Part shown: piece by piece, positions 18,568-29,047 of the stretch
How positions within the stretch are numbered: the first letter of the stretch is position 1
How the letters are laid out: each line of letters opens with the position of its first letter
Source: Afipia sp. 1NLS2
GTDB taxonomy: Bacteria > Pseudomonadota > Alphaproteobacteria > Rhizobiales > Xanthobacteraceae
NCBI RefSeq assembly: GCF_000178995.1
Contig: NZ_ADVZ01000001.1
Coordinates: 964,001 to 1,028,000, forward strand
Direction of reading: 5' to 3'
Length of the DNA: 64,000 bases
Made by a program: the position numbers and the translations under genes
Notes under the pieces: generated by a model
What the model was told of the DNA's origin: nothing
Database searches by the model: none
The model's input: the letters and a program-made list of their open reading frames with translations, nothing else

Positions 18568-18789
18568 ATGCCATTGGTCGATATTCAACTCATCGAAGGC
18601 GTGTTCGACACAAGCCAGAAGCAGGACATGATCCGCAAGGTCACGGATGCGATGGTGGCGATCGAAGGCGAAGCGATGCGCGGCGTCACATGGGTCCGCG
18701 TGCACGAGCTTCCGGGCGGCAACTGGGCCATCGGCGGCAAGAGCCTCTCTGCAGCCGACGTCAAGGGAATGCAGCGCAAGAGCGCATGA
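18568..18789 (+). CDS. 4-oxalocrotonate tautomerase family protein
   Basis: A 73-residue protein starting MPLVDIQLIEG. Removal of Met exposes the catalytic Pro1 of the tautomerase superfamily. VTDAMVAIEGEAMRGVTWVRVHELPGGNWAIGG matches the body of the family, in which members isomerise unsaturated oxo-acids or related compounds. The ATG lies 8 bases after AAGGAAC. It is transcribed away from the HxlR regulator and ends at a shared terminator. The actual substrate is not known. Confidence 0.85.
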   Translation: MPLVDIQLIEGVFDTSQKQDMIRKVTDAMVAIEGEAMRGVTWVRVHELPGGNWAIGGKSLSAADVKGMQRKSA

Positions 18790-18810
18790 CCCGCACAGGC
18801 CAATAAAAAA

Positions 18811-18830
18811 GGGCGGCTGCAAAGCCGCCC
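18811..18830. terminator. Bidirectional terminator between tautomerase gene and pckA
   Basis: Eight-base arms GGGCGGCT and AGCCGCCC enclose a GCAA tetraloop. Seven A's precede it (18804-18810) and TTT follows, so it can stop transcription from both converging genes, the tautomerase on the plus strand and pckA on the minus strand. Confidence 0.88.
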
Positions 18831-18849
18831 TTTCGTTGCAATGACATCC

Positions 18850-20466
18850 CTACTCCGCGGCCTGTTTGAACTCGGGCGCGGCGGCCAGCACGTCGGCATC
18901 GACGAGCTTTTCGAACTTGGCGAAGTTCTTCTGGAACATGCCGACCAGGCCCTGCGCCGTCTTCGCAAACTCGGCCTTGTCCTTCCATGTCGTGACGGGA
19001 TCGAGGATGTCGGCCGGCACGCCGGGGAGTGACGTGGGGACCGCGAAGCCGAAATAAGGATCGGTACGGAACTTGGCGTCGCGCAGCGAGCCATCGAGTG
19101 CTGCAGTCAGAAGCGCCCGCGTCACCTTGATCGGCATGCGATGGCCGACGCCAAACTTGCCGCCGGTCCAGCCGGTGTTCACCAGCCAGCAGTCGACGTT
19201 GTGCTCGGCGATCAGCTCGCGCAGCATCTTGCCGTAGACGGTCGGGTCGCGCGGCAGGAACGGCGCGCCAAAGCAGGCGGAGAATTCCGGCTGCGGCTCA
19301 GAGCCCAGGCCCCGCTCGGTGCCCGCGACCTTGGCGGTGTAGCCCGACAGGAAGTGATACATCGCCTGCGACGGCGTGAGTTTCGCGATCGGCGGCAATA
19401 CGCCGAAGGCGTCGGCGGCGAGCATCACGATATTTTTCGGTTGCCCGGCGCGGCCGGTCGGCGACGCATTCGGAATCGCGTCGAGCGGATAGGCCGAACG
19501 GGTGTTCTCGGTCTTGGAGCCGTCGTCGAAGTCCACGGCGCGAGTCGCGGGATCGACCGCGACGTTCTCCAGAATCGCGCCGAACCGCAGGCTGGCGTCG
19601 TAGATCGCAGGTTCCGCTTCACGCGAGAGGCGGATGGTCTTGGCGTAGCAGCCACCTTCGAAGTTGAACACGCCATCCGGCCCCCAGCCGTGCTCGTCGT
19701 CGCCGAGCAGCGTGCGCCCCGGGTCGGCGGAGAGCGTCGTCTTGCCGGTGCCGGACAGGCCGAAGAACACCGCCGCGTCGCCCTTGGGGCCGACATTCGC
19801 GGAGCAGTGCATCGGCATCACGCCCTGCTCGGGCAGATAGAAATTCAGCGTGGTGAACACCGACTTCTTCATCTCGCCCGCGTAATGGGTGCCGCCGATC
19901 AGCACGATCTTGCGGGTGAAGTCGATCGCCACCACCGTTTGCGAGCGCACGCCGTGACGCGCGGGATCGGCGCGGAAGCTCGGCAGGTCGATGATGGTGA
20001 GTTCGGGCACGAAGTCCGCGAGCGCCGCCGTCTCCGGCCTGCGCAGCATCGTGCGGATGAACAGCGAGTGCCAGGCAAGCTCGGTGTAGACGCGGGTCCT
20101 GATCTGGAATTTCGGATCGGCGCCGCCATAGAGATCCTGCGCGTAAAGCGTCATGCCCTCGGCATGCTTGATGAAGTCGGCGTGAAGTGTTGCGAACTGT
20201 TCCGGCGTGATCGACTGGTTGGTGCTCCACGACATCGTCGTGTCGGTGAGCGCATCGCGCACCGTGAACTTGTCCTTCGGGCTGCGGCCGGTGAACTCGC
20301 CGGTCTCCGCGCACAGCGCACCCTCTTGCGTCAGCTCCGCTTCATAGTTCTGCAACGCATGTTCGTAGAGGGCGGCCGTGCCGAGATTCCAATGCACGGC
20401 CTTGAGGTCTTTGAGACCGAACTTGTCGACGCCGAACGCGCCGTTATGTACGCCACTCTGCTCCAC
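18850..20466 (-). CDS. pckA: Phosphoenolpyruvate carboxykinase (ATP)
   Basis: A 538-residue gluconeogenic enzyme converting oxaloacetate and ATP to PEP, CO2 and ADP. Motifs are [12 protein letters not shown] near residue 60, the kinase-1a P-loop [14 protein letters not shown] (about 235-248), and the following metal-binding block with DDEHGW. The start is taken as GTG at 20466: AAGGGGAG lies 8 bases upstream, and the resulting N-terminus ([16 protein letters not shown]) gives the usual family length. An in-frame ATG nine codons further upstream lacks a ribosome binding site. In related bacteria pckA lies near chvG/chvI, as here. Confidence 0.95.
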   Translation of the reverse strand: MEQSGVHNGAFGVDKFGLKDLKAVHWNLGTAALYEHALQNYEAELTQEGALCAETGEFTGRSPKDKFTVRDALTDTTMSWSTNQSITPEQFATLHADFIKHAEGMTLYAQDLYGGADPKFQIRTRVYTELAWHSLFIRTMLRRPETAALADFVPELTIIDLPSFRADPARHGVRSQTVVAIDFTRKIVLIGGTHYAGEMKKSVFTTLNFYLPEQGVMPMHCSANVGPKGDAAVFFGLSGTGKTTLSADPGRTLLGDDEHGWGPDGVFNFEGGCYAKTIRLSREAEPAIYDASLRFGAILENVAVDPATRAVDFDDGSKTENTRSAYPLDAIPNASPTGRAGQPKNIVMLAADAFGVLPPIAKLTPSQAMYHFLSGYTAKVAGTERGLGSEPQPEFSACFGAPFLPRDPTVYGKMLRELIAEHNVDCWLVNTGWTGGKFGVGHRMPIKVTRALLTAALDGSLRDAKFRTDPYFGFAVPTSLPGVPADILDPVTTWKDKAEFAKTAQGLVGMFQKNFAKFEKLVDADVLAAAPEFKQAAE

Positions 20467-20625
20467 GGAATGTTCTCCCCTTGTGCCGCGCATTTTACGC
20501 AGTCGTTCATTTGCGGTCGTTCAACTTGATGGGCGACATTATCGCCTCGAAAACGGGCTGACGACGAACCCGCCTTTCGCCTTTAGTCGTGCCTAAAGCG
20601 TTGGCGGTAAATCAAGCGATTTCGA

Positions 20626-21363
20626 TCAACCGGCCTTTGCACGCGCTTGCGCGGCCAACTCCTTCAGAACCATCCGCAGGACCTCGGGAGTGGTCACCCG
20701 CTTCGGGAACGCCAACCGCAAGTACCGCCCTTCCGAGGCGAGATCGAGGCCATCGGGATCGCAGGCCACGCAGTGCCAGTCGGCCGCCGGGGCGCCTGCG
20801 AGATGGACAGCGTACAAATTCATCGTATCGCGGTGATCGGTATTAAGATGCGTCACGATCGCCTCCTCCGCCGCCAGCAGGCTTCCCGCATCGTCGATCG
20901 CGGTCAGAAACCGGAACGGCGGCAGATCGACGATGCGGCCAAACCCCGCGACCAGATGCACGCCGGTGGGAAAGACCTTGAGAAAGGAGAAATCGGCGAA
21001 GCCGGCGAAATCCGCGGCCGAGGGGTGAAAAGCGAGGTACCGCCGCCTGATCCGGGGCAGATCGTCCGGCGCCGCCGCCCTAGCCTCGCCCGCCAGCATG
21101 ATCCGCGCGCCCTCGAGCGGATCGCCCTCCCGGCGCTCGTCCAGCATCAGGGAGACACGGGAGTCCGAGGCGATATTTTTGGTATGCAGCGCCAGCGCCG
21201 ACACCAGCAGGAGCGGCGCGCCATCGGCGTCCGGCGCCACGTTAACCAGCGAACAATAGGGGGCCCCGCTGTCCGCCATCAGCGTCGCCAGTGCGCCCTG
21301 GCGGCTGGATCGGAGCAAGTCGCGGACCATTCCGGCGGAATCGGACGATAACGACGGTTTCAT
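20626..21363 (-). CDS. HugZ-like pyridoxamine-phosphate-oxidase fold protein
   Basis: A 245-residue protein. Residues about 10-150 have the split-barrel flavin/heme fold (LRSSRQGALATLMADSGAPYCSLVNVA, then NIASDSRVSLMLDER). The C-terminal part (EEAIVTHLNTDHRDTMNLYA) is the DUF2470 domain found in HugZ-type heme-utilisation proteins. Some relatives degrade heme while others only bind flavin, so the reaction here is uncertain. The gene sits alone between pckA and chvI, divergent from the latter. Confidence 0.78.
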   Translation of the reverse strand: MKPSLSSDSAGMVRDLLRSSRQGALATLMADSGAPYCSLVNVAPDADGAPLLLVSALALHTKNIASDSRVSLMLDERREGDPLEGARIMLAGEARAAAPDDLPRIRRRYLAFHPSAADFAGFADFSFLKVFPTGVHLVAGFGRIVDLPPFRFLTAIDDAGSLLAAEEAIVTHLNTDHRDTMNLYAVHLAGAPAADWHCVACDPDGLDLASEGRYLRLAFPKRVTTPEVLRMVLKELAAQARAKAG

Positions 21364-21586
21364 GGTCCAGAACCTTTCTTGAAATTAAAGGACTTTTTCC
21401 GAGCAAAAGGTGGTTCTTTTCGTGGTTTCGCGCATTATATGAGTGAAATCAGGTTGATTTGCCGGGGGTGTGGAACCCGGTCACATTTCAGCCCAGCTTG
21501 CATTGCTCGTGGATTATCCCGATTGCCTTATTTTGCTCGGCATCAGGGTCTCAACCAGACGCATCAAAACGCTCGGAAACCAGACC

Positions 21587-22291
21587 ATGCCAACAATCGC
21601 TCTCGTTGACGACGATCGCAACATTCTCACTTCTGTCTCGATCGCGCTGGAAGCCGAAGGCTACCGGATCATGACCTATACCGACGGCGCCTCCGCGCTG
21701 GACGGCTTCAAGACCAGCCCTCCGGACATGGCGATCCTCGATATCAAGATGCCACGCATGGACGGCATGGAGACGCTGCGGCGCCTGCGCCAGAAATCCG
21801 ACCTGCCGGTGATCTTCCTCACCTCCAAGGACGAGGAGATCGACGAACTGTTCGGTCTCAAGATGGGTGCCGACGATTTCATCCGCAAACCGTTCTCCCA
21901 GCGCCTCCTGGTCGAGCGCGTGAAGGCGGTGCTGCGCCGCGCGGTGCCGAAGGACCCCACCGCCACGCAGAAGGAATTGGACGCCAAGGCGCTGGAGCGC
22001 GGCATGCTGCGCATGGACCCCGAGCGCCACACCTGCACCTGGAAGAACGAACCGGTGACGCTGACGGTCACCGAATTCCTGATCCTGCAGGCGCTGGCCC
22101 AGCGCCCCGGCGTCGTGAAAAGCCGCAACGCGCTGATGGACGCCGCCTATGACGATCAGGTCTATGTCGACGACCGCACCATCGACAGCCACATCAAGCG
22201 CCTGCGCAAGAAGTTCAAGGTCGTCGACGACGATTTTGAGATGATCGAAACGCTTTACGGCGTAGGCTATCGTTTCAAGGAAGCCGCCTGA
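21587..22291 (+). CDS. chvI: Response regulator ChvI
   Basis: A 234-residue OmpR-type regulator. The receiver domain (1-120) carries acidic residues D8-D10, phospho-acceptor Asp52 ([12 protein letters not shown]) and Lys101 (RKPF). The C-terminal winged helix ends in [16 protein letters not shown] and a YGVGYRF tail. Its partner kinase ChvG is 74 bases downstream. In rhizobia the pair responds to envelope stress and acid and controls exopolysaccharide and motility. The start at [10 protein letters not shown] follows family convention; the frame is open for 39 codons upstream. Confidence 0.94.
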   Translation: MPTIALVDDDRNILTSVSIALEAEGYRIMTYTDGASALDGFKTSPPDMAILDIKMPRMDGMETLRRLRQKSDLPVIFLTSKDEEIDELFGLKMGADDFIRKPFSQRLLVERVKAVLRRAVPKDPTATQKELDAKALERGMLRMDPERHTCTWKNEPVTLTVTEFLILQALAQRPGVVKSRNALMDAAYDDQVYVDDRTIDSHIKRLRKKFKVVDDDFEMIETLYGVGYRFKEAA

Positions 22292-22365
22292 GCGGCTGTC
22301 CACTTTGCAATCGAAGCTGACGGCGGGCTTCCTGACATCAAGGTGCCCGCCGCAACGATAGGCGA

Positions 22366-24198
22366 ATGGGTTTACGATTGCTCGATCGCACGCAATCAGA
22401 TCAATCGAAGACCACCGGCGGTGCTGAACCGGCCGACTTCGCGGCTGACGACACCGTTGAGGATTTCGCGCCCGCCGAGACTCGCGCCAAACCGCTCAGC
22501 GTGTTCCAGCGCGCCAGCCGCTATTTCCTTGCCCTGACATTCTCCAGCCTGACGCGGCGCATCGTCTCGCTCAATCTCGCGGGACTGATCGTGCTGGTGG
22601 TCGGCATTCTCTATCTGTCGCAATTCCGCGCCGGACTGATCGACGCGCGCGCGCAGAGCCTTCTGGTGCAGGCTGAAATCATTTCGGGCGCGATCGCCGC
22701 CTCCGCCACCGTCGAGACCAACGCCATCACCGTCGATCCGGATCGCCTCGGCGACCTCAAGACCGGCGAGAGCTATGGGCCGAACGACGAAACCCTGTCC
22801 GGCATGGACTTTCCGATCAACCCGGAACGCGTCGCCCCGGTGCTGCGCCGCCTGATCTCGCCGACCAAGACGCGCGCGCGCATCTACGACCGCGACGGCG
22901 TGCTGCTGCTCGACAGCCGCAGCCTGTACGGACGCGGCGACGTGCTGCGGTTCGAACTCCCCGCGCCATCCGACAGCAAGCCCGGCCTGTGGGAGCGCAC
23001 GGTGATCGCCATCCGCACCTGGCTCAATCGCGGCGACCTGCCGCTGTATCGCGAGTTGGGGCCCGAGAACGGCAACGGCTACGGAGAGGTGCAGCAGGCG
23101 CTCGACGGCCAGAGCGCGAGCCGCGTGCGGATCAACGACCGCGGCGAGGTGATCGTGTCGGTCGCGGTGCCGGTACAGCGATTCCGCGCGGTGCGCGGCG
23201 CGCTGATGCTGTCGACACAGGGCGACGACATCGATGAAATGGTCACAGCCGAACGTCTTGCGATTTTGAAAGTGTTCGGCATCGCCGCCATTGTGATGAT
23301 CGCGCTGTCGCTGCTGCTCGCCTCGACCATCGCAGGCCCGGTACGCCGCCTCGCCGACAGCGCCGAGCGCGTGCGACGGCGCATCAAGACCCGCGTCGAA
23401 ATTCCCGACTTCTCCCAGCGGAGCGACGAGATCGGCCATCTGTCGCAGGCGCTGCGCGACATGACCGGCGCATTGTATAAACGCATCGACGACATCGAGC
23501 GGTTTGCCGCCGACGTCGCGCATGAGCTGAAAAATCCACTGACCTCGATGCGCTCGGCCGTCGAGACGCTGCCGCTGGCGCGATCCGACGACAGCCGTGG
23601 CCGCCTGCTCGCTGTGATCGAGCACGACGTGCGCCGCCTCGACCGCCTGATCTCGGATATCTCGGACGCAAGCCGCCTCGACGCCGAATTGCAGCGTCAG
23701 GATGCCGAGCCGGTCGACATTCGCCGCCTCTTGGAAACGCTGACCTCCGTCGCCAACGAGACGCAGCAGGGTCATGAGGTGAAGGTCGAAACCCGCTTCG
23801 AGGGCACGGCGTTCGATGCCTTCTCGGTGCCCGGCCACGATTCGCGCCTCGGCCAGGTGATCGCCAATCTCCTCGCCAACGCCCAGTCCTTCTCCAACCC
23901 CGGCAGCAAGGTCCGCGTCACCTGCCGCCGCCGCCGCGATCAGGTCGAGATCGTGATCGACGATGACGGTCCCGGCATTCGCCCCGGCGCGTTCGAGAAA
24001 ATCTTCGAGCGCTTCTACACCGACCGGCCGCATCAGGGCTTCGGCCAGAACTCCGGATTGGGTCTGTCGATCTCGAAACAGATCATCGAGGCGCATGGCG
24101 GAAAGATCTGGGCCGAGAATCGTGCCGGTCCGTCCAATGCCGACGGCGACACGCGCGTCGCCGGCGCGCGCTTCGTGGTGCGGCTACCCGCGACATGA
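22366..24198 (+). CDS. chvG: Sensor histidine kinase ChvG
   Basis: A 610-residue inner-membrane kinase. There is a cytoplasmic N-terminal tail (about 60 residues), TM1 (IVSLNLAGLIVLVVGILYL), a periplasmic sensing domain of about 215 residues, TM2 (IAAIVMIALSLLLASTIAG), HAMP, a dimerisation helix with the phospho-acceptor His in DVAHELKNPLTSMRS, and an ATPase domain with the N box (VIANLLANAQSFSNPGS) and GxGxxI motifs. It phosphorylates ChvI. The stop overlaps hprK by 4 bases (ATGA), so the two-component system and the PTS regulators are translationally linked. Confidence 0.94.
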   Translation: MGLRLLDRTQSDQSKTTGGAEPADFAADDTVEDFAPAETRAKPLSVFQRASRYFLALTFSSLTRRIVSLNLAGLIVLVVGILYLSQFRAGLIDARAQSLLVQAEIISGAIAASATVETNAITVDPDRLGDLKTGESYGPNDETLSGMDFPINPERVAPVLRRLISPTKTRARIYDRDGVLLLDSRSLYGRGDVLRFELPAPSDSKPGLWERTVIAIRTWLNRGDLPLYRELGPENGNGYGEVQQALDGQSASRVRINDRGEVIVSVAVPVQRFRAVRGALMLSTQGDDIDEMVTAERLAILKVFGIAAIVMIALSLLLASTIAGPVRRLADSAERVRRRIKTRVEIPDFSQRSDEIGHLSQALRDMTGALYKRIDDIERFAADVAHELKNPLTSMRSAVETLPLARSDDSRGRLLAVIEHDVRRLDRLISDISDASRLDAELQRQDAEPVDIRRLLETLTSVANETQQGHEVKVETRFEGTAFDAFSVPGHDSRLGQVIANLLANAQSFSNPGSKVRVTCRRRRDQVEIVIDDDGPGIRPGAFEKIFERFYTDRPHQGFGQNSGLGLSISKQIIEAHGGKIWAENRAGPSNADGDTRVAGARFVVRLPAT

Positions 24199-24638
24199 CG
24201 CCGCCACCCGCCAGCGTTCACGCCTCCGCCGTTTGTGTCGGCGAACAGGCCATTCTCATTCGCGGCGCCTCCGGCACCGGCAAGTCGCGCCTCACGCTTG
24301 ATCTCATTCTCGCGGGCCGCACCGGCGTCATCGCGGAGACGCTGCTGATCGGCGACGATCGCGTGCGTCTCGATACGCGAGACGGCCGTCTCTTCGCGCA
24401 CGCCGTGCCGGAGCTTGAGGGCATGATCGAAATTCGCGGCCTTGGCATCCGCCGCTGCGCATTCGTCCCCGAGGCCGCAGTCGCGCTGGTGGTCGATCTG
24501 GCGGCCCCCGACGCAGTGCGGCTGCCCCCGCCCGAGCGGCTCAAAACCTTGATTTCAGGGGTCGAATTACCCCGGATTCCAGTCGCTGCTGGAAAAAACC
24601 CGTTGCCGCTGGTGCTTGGGTTCCTCACCACGAATTAA
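24195..24638 (+). CDS. hprK: HPr kinase/phosphorylase, short alphaproteobacterial form
   Basis: A 147-residue protein with the Walker A loop GASGTGKSRL (24-33) and the HprK catalytic core. It lacks the N-terminal domain of Gram-positive HprK (about 310 residues), which is normal for Rhizobiales. It phosphorylates a serine on HPr (Ser56 of the HPr encoded at 25255). The start overlaps the chvG stop. The downstream genes encode EIIA and HPr, the remaining parts of an incomplete PTS that regulates rather than transports. Confidence 0.9.
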   Translation: MTPPPASVHASAVCVGEQAILIRGASGTGKSRLTLDLILAGRTGVIAETLLIGDDRVRLDTRDGRLFAHAVPELEGMIEIRGLGIRRCAFVPEAAVALVVDLAAPDAVRLPPPERLKTLISGVELPRIPVAAGKNPLPLVLGFLTTN

Positions 24639-24846
24639 CCTTCCGGTCATCTGGCCGCAGGGCTCATTCGGATTGCCGGAAGGGATTTGGTAACCATATA
24701 AATCCCACTATAACCTCCAGTTTAGCCGGCACGGCTCCCTGCGGTTTGAGCGGGGGCAATGCCATTGACCCTCTTGCGCCCAAGCGCGGGATGGTCAACA
24801 TGTGGCCCTTTCGTGCGGTGCACCATAACGCACCCGCGAGGAGTCT

Positions 24847-25251
24847 TTGATGATAGGTCTGGTTCTGGTGACCCACGGGCGTCTCGCCGACGAGTTCAAG
24901 GCGGCGCTTGAGCATGTCATGGGTCCGCAAAAGCAAATCGAAACGATCACAATTGGCGCGGAAGACGATGCCGATTTGTGTCGCAGCGATATTATCGAAG
25001 CCGTCAAGCGCGCCGACAGCGGGCAAGGCGTTGCGATTCTCACCGACATGTTCGGCGGCACGCCCTCGAACCTCGCGATCTCCTGCATGAGCCGCCCGAA
25101 GGTGGAAGTGCTTGCGGGCATCAATCTGCCGATGCTGGTGAAGCTCGCCAAGGTGCGCGAGGAGAAGTCGCTGCCCGATGCGATCGCGGCCGCTCAGGAA
25201 GCCGGGCGCAAATACGTCACCATTGCCAGCCGCGTTCTGGCAGGAAAATAG
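24847..25251 (+). CDS. PTS EIIA component, mannose family
   Basis: A 134-residue EIIA-Man fold protein. MIGLVLVTHGRLADEF contains the phospho-acceptor His9, and VAILTDMFGGTPSNLA is the conserved active-site block. No EIIB or EIIC gene follows, so it serves as a phosphorylation-state signal within the PTS phosphorelay; in related bacteria it feeds into carbon regulation. GCGAGGAG lies 7 bases before the start. HPr follows after 3 bases. Confidence 0.92.
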   Translation: MMIGLVLVTHGRLADEFKAALEHVMGPQKQIETITIGAEDDADLCRSDIIEAVKRADSGQGVAILTDMFGGTPSNLAISCMSRPKVEVLAGINLPMLVKLAKVREEKSLPDAIAAAQEAGRKYVTIASRVLAGK

Positions 25252-25254
25252 GTC

Positions 25255-25551
25255 ATGGCGGGCGAGCAGACGTCACAGGCCGATGCCATCGTCCGGGAAA
25301 TTCCCATCACCAACAAACGCGGCCTGCATGCGCGGGCATCCGCCAAGTTCGTGCAGACGGCGGAGAAGTTCGATGCCGAGATCACCGTCACGCGCAACGG
25401 CGAGAGCGTCGGCGGCACCTCCATCATGGGCCTGATGATGCTGTCCGCAGGCATCGGAACCTCGATCACCGTCGCCGCCACCGGCCGCGAGGCTCGCGAA
25501 GCGGTCGAGGCCATCACCACGCTGGTGACGAACAAGTTCGACGAAGAGTAA
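25255..25551 (+). CDS. HPr phosphocarrier protein
   Basis: A 98-residue HPr. [14 protein letters not shown] holds the phospho-acceptor His25, and SIMGLMML holds Ser56, equivalent to Ser46 of Gram-positive HPr and the target of HprK upstream. It accepts phosphate from enzyme I (not in the window) and passes it to EIIA. It is 3 bases downstream of the EIIA gene and certainly co-transcribed. Confidence 0.93.
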   Translation: MAGEQTSQADAIVREIPITNKRGLHARASAKFVQTAEKFDAEITVTRNGESVGGTSIMGLMMLSAGIGTSITVAATGREAREAVEAITTLVTNKFDEE

Positions 25552-25654
25552 CGCCGTTCCCTCGCACGGCCCGCCCCCGCATATCCGTCATTTTATCTCC
25601 CAAAGCGGCATTCGGCCTTTGCCGGAAAATGCTGCAAATGCTATCCCCGCGCGC

Positions 25655-27460
25655 ATGACAACCACCCCGATATCGAACATCCGCAACTTTTCCATCGTCG
25701 CCCATATCGACCATGGCAAATCGACGCTGGCCGACCGCCTGATCCAGACGACGGGTGGGCTCGCCGAGCGCGAGATGAAGGAACAGGTGCTCGATTCTAT
25801 GGACATCGAGCGCGAGCGCGGCATCACCATCAAGGCGCAGACCGTTCGCCTTCACTACAAGGCCAAGGACGGCAAGGACTACATCTTCAACCTGATGGAC
25901 ACGCCCGGCCATGTCGACTTCGCCTACGAGGTCAGCCGGTGCCTCGCCGCCTGCGAAGGCGCGCTCCTCGTGGTCGATGCCTCGCAGGGCGTGGAAGCGC
26001 AGACACTCGCCAACGTCTATCAGGCCATCGACAACAACCTCGAGATCGTTCCGGTCCTGAACAAGGTCGATCTTCCCGCCGCCGAACCCGAGCAGGTCAA
26101 GCAGCAGATCGAGGACGTGATCGGCATCGATGCGTCCGATGCCATCATGGTGTCGGCCAAGACCGGCATTGGCATTCCCGACGTGCTGGAAGCCATCGTC
26201 ACGCGCCTGCCGCCGCCGAAAGGCGATCGCGACGCGACGCTGAAGGCGCTGCTGGTCGATAGCTGGTACGATGTTTATCTCGGCGTCGTCGTTCTGATCC
26301 GCGTCGTCGACGGTGTGATGAAGAAGGGCGACCGTATCCGTATGATGGGCACGGGTGCCGCCTACGACGTCGAGCGCGTCGGCTTCTTTACCCCAAAGAT
26401 GACGCAGGTAGACGAACTCGGCCCCGGCGAAGTCGGATTCATCACCGCGGCGATCAAGGAAGTCGCTGACACCCGCGTCGGCGACACCATCACCGACGAT
26501 CGCAAACCGGTCACCGAAATGCTGCCGGGCTTCAAGCCGGCGATCCCGGTGGTGTTCTGCGGCCTGTTCCCGGTCGACGCCGATGACTTCGAAACGCTGC
26601 GTGCGGCGATGGGCAAGCTGCGCCTCAACGACGCGAGCTTCTCGTTCGAGATGGAAACCAGCGCGGCATTGGGCTTCGGCTTCCGCTGCGGCTTCCTCGG
26701 CCTGTTGCATCTCGAGATCATTCAGGAGCGCCTGTCGCGCGAGTTCAATCTCAACCTGATCGCGACCGCACCGTCCGTGATTTACAAGATGCACCTCACC
26801 GACGGGCAGGAGATCGAGATTCACAATCCGATCGACATGCCGGACGTGGTGAAGATCGCCGAGATCGAGGAGCCGTGGATCGAAGCGACGATCATGACGC
26901 CGGACGAATACCTCGGCTCGGTGCTCAAGCTCTGTCAGGAGCGGCGCGGCACCCAGAAGGAACTCACTTACGTCGGCAGTCGCGCGATGGCGAAATACGA
27001 ATTGCCGCTCAACGAAGTGGTGTTCGATTTCTATGACCGGCTGAAATCAGTTTCCAAAGGCTACGCCTCGTTCGACTATCACCTCACCGACTACAAGGCG
27101 GCGGACCTCGTGAAGATGCAGATCCTCGTCAACAACGAGCCGGTCGATGCGCTGTCGATGCTGGTGCATCGCTCGCGCGCCGAGGGCCGTGGCCGCGCCA
27201 TGGTCGAGAAGATGAAGGAACTGATTCCGCCACACATGTTCCAGATCCCGATTCAGGCGGCGATCGGCGGCAAGGTGATCGCGCGTGAAACCGTGCGCGC
27301 GCTGCGCAAGGACGTCACCGCGAAGTGCTACGGCGGCGACATCACGCGTAAACGCAAACTTCTGGAGAAGCAGAAGGAAGGCAAGAAGAAGATGCGGCAG
27401 TTCGGCAAGGTCGACATTCCGCAGGAAGCCTTCATCGCCGCGCTGAAGGTCGATAGCTGA
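25655..27460 (+). CDS. lepA: Elongation factor 4 (LepA)
   Basis: A 601-residue ribosomal GTPase. The G1 motif [13 protein letters not shown] is near the N-terminus, followed by G3 DTPGHVDF, G4 NKVD, domains II-V and the family-specific C-terminal domain rich in Lys ([16 protein letters not shown]). It acts on stalled or mis-translocated ribosomes. The ATG at 25655 gives the standard length; a TTG 12 codons upstream is possible but unnecessary. Confidence 0.96.
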   Translation: MTTTPISNIRNFSIVAHIDHGKSTLADRLIQTTGGLAEREMKEQVLDSMDIERERGITIKAQTVRLHYKAKDGKDYIFNLMDTPGHVDFAYEVSRCLAACEGALLVVDASQGVEAQTLANVYQAIDNNLEIVPVLNKVDLPAAEPEQVKQQIEDVIGIDASDAIMVSAKTGIGIPDVLEAIVTRLPPPKGDRDATLKALLVDSWYDVYLGVVVLIRVVDGVMKKGDRIRMMGTGAAYDVERVGFFTPKMTQVDELGPGEVGFITAAIKEVADTRVGDTITDDRKPVTEMLPGFKPAIPVVFCGLFPVDADDFETLRAAMGKLRLNDASFSFEMETSAALGFGFRCGFLGLLHLEIIQERLSREFNLNLIATAPSVIYKMHLTDGQEIEIHNPIDMPDVVKIAEIEEPWIEATIMTPDEYLGSVLKLCQERRGTQKELTYVGSRAMAKYELPLNEVVFDFYDRLKSVSKGYASFDYHLTDYKAADLVKMQILVNNEPVDALSMLVHRSRAEGRGRAMVEKMKELIPPHMFQIPIQAAIGGKVIARETVRALRKDVTAKCYGGDITRKRKLLEKQKEGKKKMRQFGKVDIPQEAFIAALKVDS

Positions 27461-27611
27461 GAGAGATCGGCATTCTCACCGGCAAAATTCCGGTTGAATG
27501 ATTTCATCAAGACCGGCACATCATACCGCGCGCCGATCCAACGCGCCTTGACTCCGCTCCGCCATGCCCCGACGCTTGCCTCCGCATGTATCTCAAGCAA
27601 CGGAGGCAGCG

Positions 27612-27794
27612 ATGGCCTACAGGTTTGAAGTCTACAAGGACAAGGCCGGAGAATTCCGGTTTCGTTTCAAGGCGCCGAACGGCGAAACGATGTGCAGTTC
27701 GGAAGGTTACGCGCAAAAGGCCTCTGCATTACACGCGATCGACTCGATCAAGCAGCACGCGCCGGGAGCAACCATCGACGATCAGGCCAAATAG
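27612..27794 (+). CDS. YegP family DUF1508 protein
   Basis: A 60-residue protein with a single DUF1508 domain (YRFEVYKDKAGEFRFRFKAPNGETM). E. coli YegP has two copies; single-copy forms are common in Rhizobiales. The function is unknown. The start at 27612 follows a purine-rich GGAGGCAGCG. A terminator lies 34 bases past the stop. Confidence 0.8.
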   Translation: MAYRFEVYKDKAGEFRFRFKAPNGETMCSSEGYAQKASALHAIDSIKQHAPGATIDDQAK

Positions 27795-27828
27795 CCTTTT
27801 CATTTTGAATGTGTTTTATCGATTGAGA

Positions 27829-27855
27829 ATCCCCGGTTCCCGCCGGGGATTTTTT
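27829..27855 (+). terminator. Terminator after the YegP gene
   Basis: ATCCCCGG (27829-27836) pairs with CCGGGGAT (27843-27850) around a six-base loop and runs into TTTTT. It is a textbook Rho-independent terminator for the lepA-YegP side. Confidence 0.88.
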
Positions 27856-27928
27856 AATGACACACCTTGAAAGCTTCACACCGGCCGCTTCGCCTCGTTT
27901 GGAATTGCGTGATGGGTTATAAAGCGGC

Positions 27929-28852
27929 ATGAGATTCGTGCGCCTGATTCTCGCTCTCGCTTGCTCTCTCGCACCCTTCGCGACGCTCGCGCAGGACAAA
28001 GGCACGCTGCATCCGCAACCTCTGCCGCCGCTCGCCAATCCGAACGATCCGCATCTCGCCGCGAAGCAGTTGTTCGGGCGCGAACTTGCGCCGGCGAAAC
28101 TCGCGCCAAGCTCGATCGGCTTCTACGCCAAGGGCTGTCTCGCGGGCGCGCAGGCGCTGCCGATCGACGGGCCGACCTGGCAGGTGATGCGGCTGTCGCG
28201 CAACCGCAACTGGGGCAACCCCGCACTCATTGCCTTTCTGGAAAAGCTCGCGGCCAGGGCGCACAAGCTCGGCTGGCCGGGCCTCTTGGTCGGCGACATG
28301 TCGCAGCCGCGCGGCGGGCCGATGTTCACCGGGCACGCCAGCCACCAGATCGGGCTCGATGCCGACATCTGGCTGACGCCGATGCCGAACCGCACGCTCA
28401 CGCGCATGGAGCGCGAAAACATGTCCGCGGTGCAGATGGTGCGGAAGGATCGTCTCGACATCGATCCGAGCGTCTGGACGCCCGAACATCTCAAGGTCAT
28501 TCGCGCCGCCGCCGAAGCGCCGCAGGTCGAGCGCATCTTCGTCAACGCCGCGATCAAGAAAGCGCTGTGCCGCGAGGCCACCGGCGACCGGCACTGGCTC
28601 TCGAAGATCCGTCCGATGTATGGCCACGACTATCATTTCCACATCCGCATCAAATGCCCGGCGGGCAGCGCGGGCTGCGAGCCGCAAACGCCGCCGGATC
28701 ACAACGAGCATTGTGCGCCCAAGGATTTCGCCTACTGGTTCAGCGACGCGGTGCTGCATCCGAGACCTCCGAAGGTGCCGCCGAAACCGAGGCCGCCCTT
28801 GACGTTGGCGGACCTGCCCGCCGCATGCCGCACGGTTCTTCATGCGCGCTGA
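27929..28852 (+). CDS. mepA: Penicillin-insensitive murein endopeptidase
   Basis: A 307-residue periplasmic peptidase of the LAS metallopeptidase group that cuts DD- and LD-cross-links in peptidoglycan. Its signal peptide is RLILALACSLAPFATLAQ. Zn ligands are visible in GHASHQIGLDADIWL (about residues 132-146) and in HYHFHIRIKCP-like YGHDYHFHIRIKCP (about 231-244). The Cys-rich region at 244-275 agrees with the family's disulfides. Length is normal. Confidence 0.92.
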   Translation: MRFVRLILALACSLAPFATLAQDKGTLHPQPLPPLANPNDPHLAAKQLFGRELAPAKLAPSSIGFYAKGCLAGAQALPIDGPTWQVMRLSRNRNWGNPALIAFLEKLAARAHKLGWPGLLVGDMSQPRGGPMFTGHASHQIGLDADIWLTPMPNRTLTRMERENMSAVQMVRKDRLDIDPSVWTPEHLKVIRAAAEAPQVERIFVNAAIKKALCREATGDRHWLSKIRPMYGHDYHFHIRIKCPAGSAGCEPQTPPDHNEHCAPKDFAYWFSDAVLHPRPPKVPPKPRPPLTLADLPAACRTVLHAR

Positions 28853-29047
28853 CTGAAGATCGCGGTCTCATCGCCCCTGTCATTAGTTTAGAAAATTCTA
28901 AAGTATAAAGCCTCTGAAGACGCCGCGCGCCGCTTGCTCATCCGAGCGTCATGCCGCATCCTGCAACTTTCCGGCACACACAATCCTGCCATTTTTTCGG
29001 AGCGTACCCTCCATTCCGAAGCCGACGAACCTCATAAGGAGACACAC

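Noticed and set aside
20467-20493. ATG start of pckA nine codons upstream
   Set aside because: The GTG at 20466 has AAGGGGAG at proper distance and gives the family's N-terminus; the ATG has no ribosome site.
19141-20529. 462-codon open frame on the plus strand over pckA
   Set aside because: Shadow of pckA; the minus strand carries all PEP carboxykinase motifs.
22396-24096. 566-codon open frame on the minus strand over chvG
   Set aside because: High GC keeps antisense frames open. The composition (many His, Arg, Gln, no domain) is that of a shadow, and the plus strand clearly encodes ChvG.
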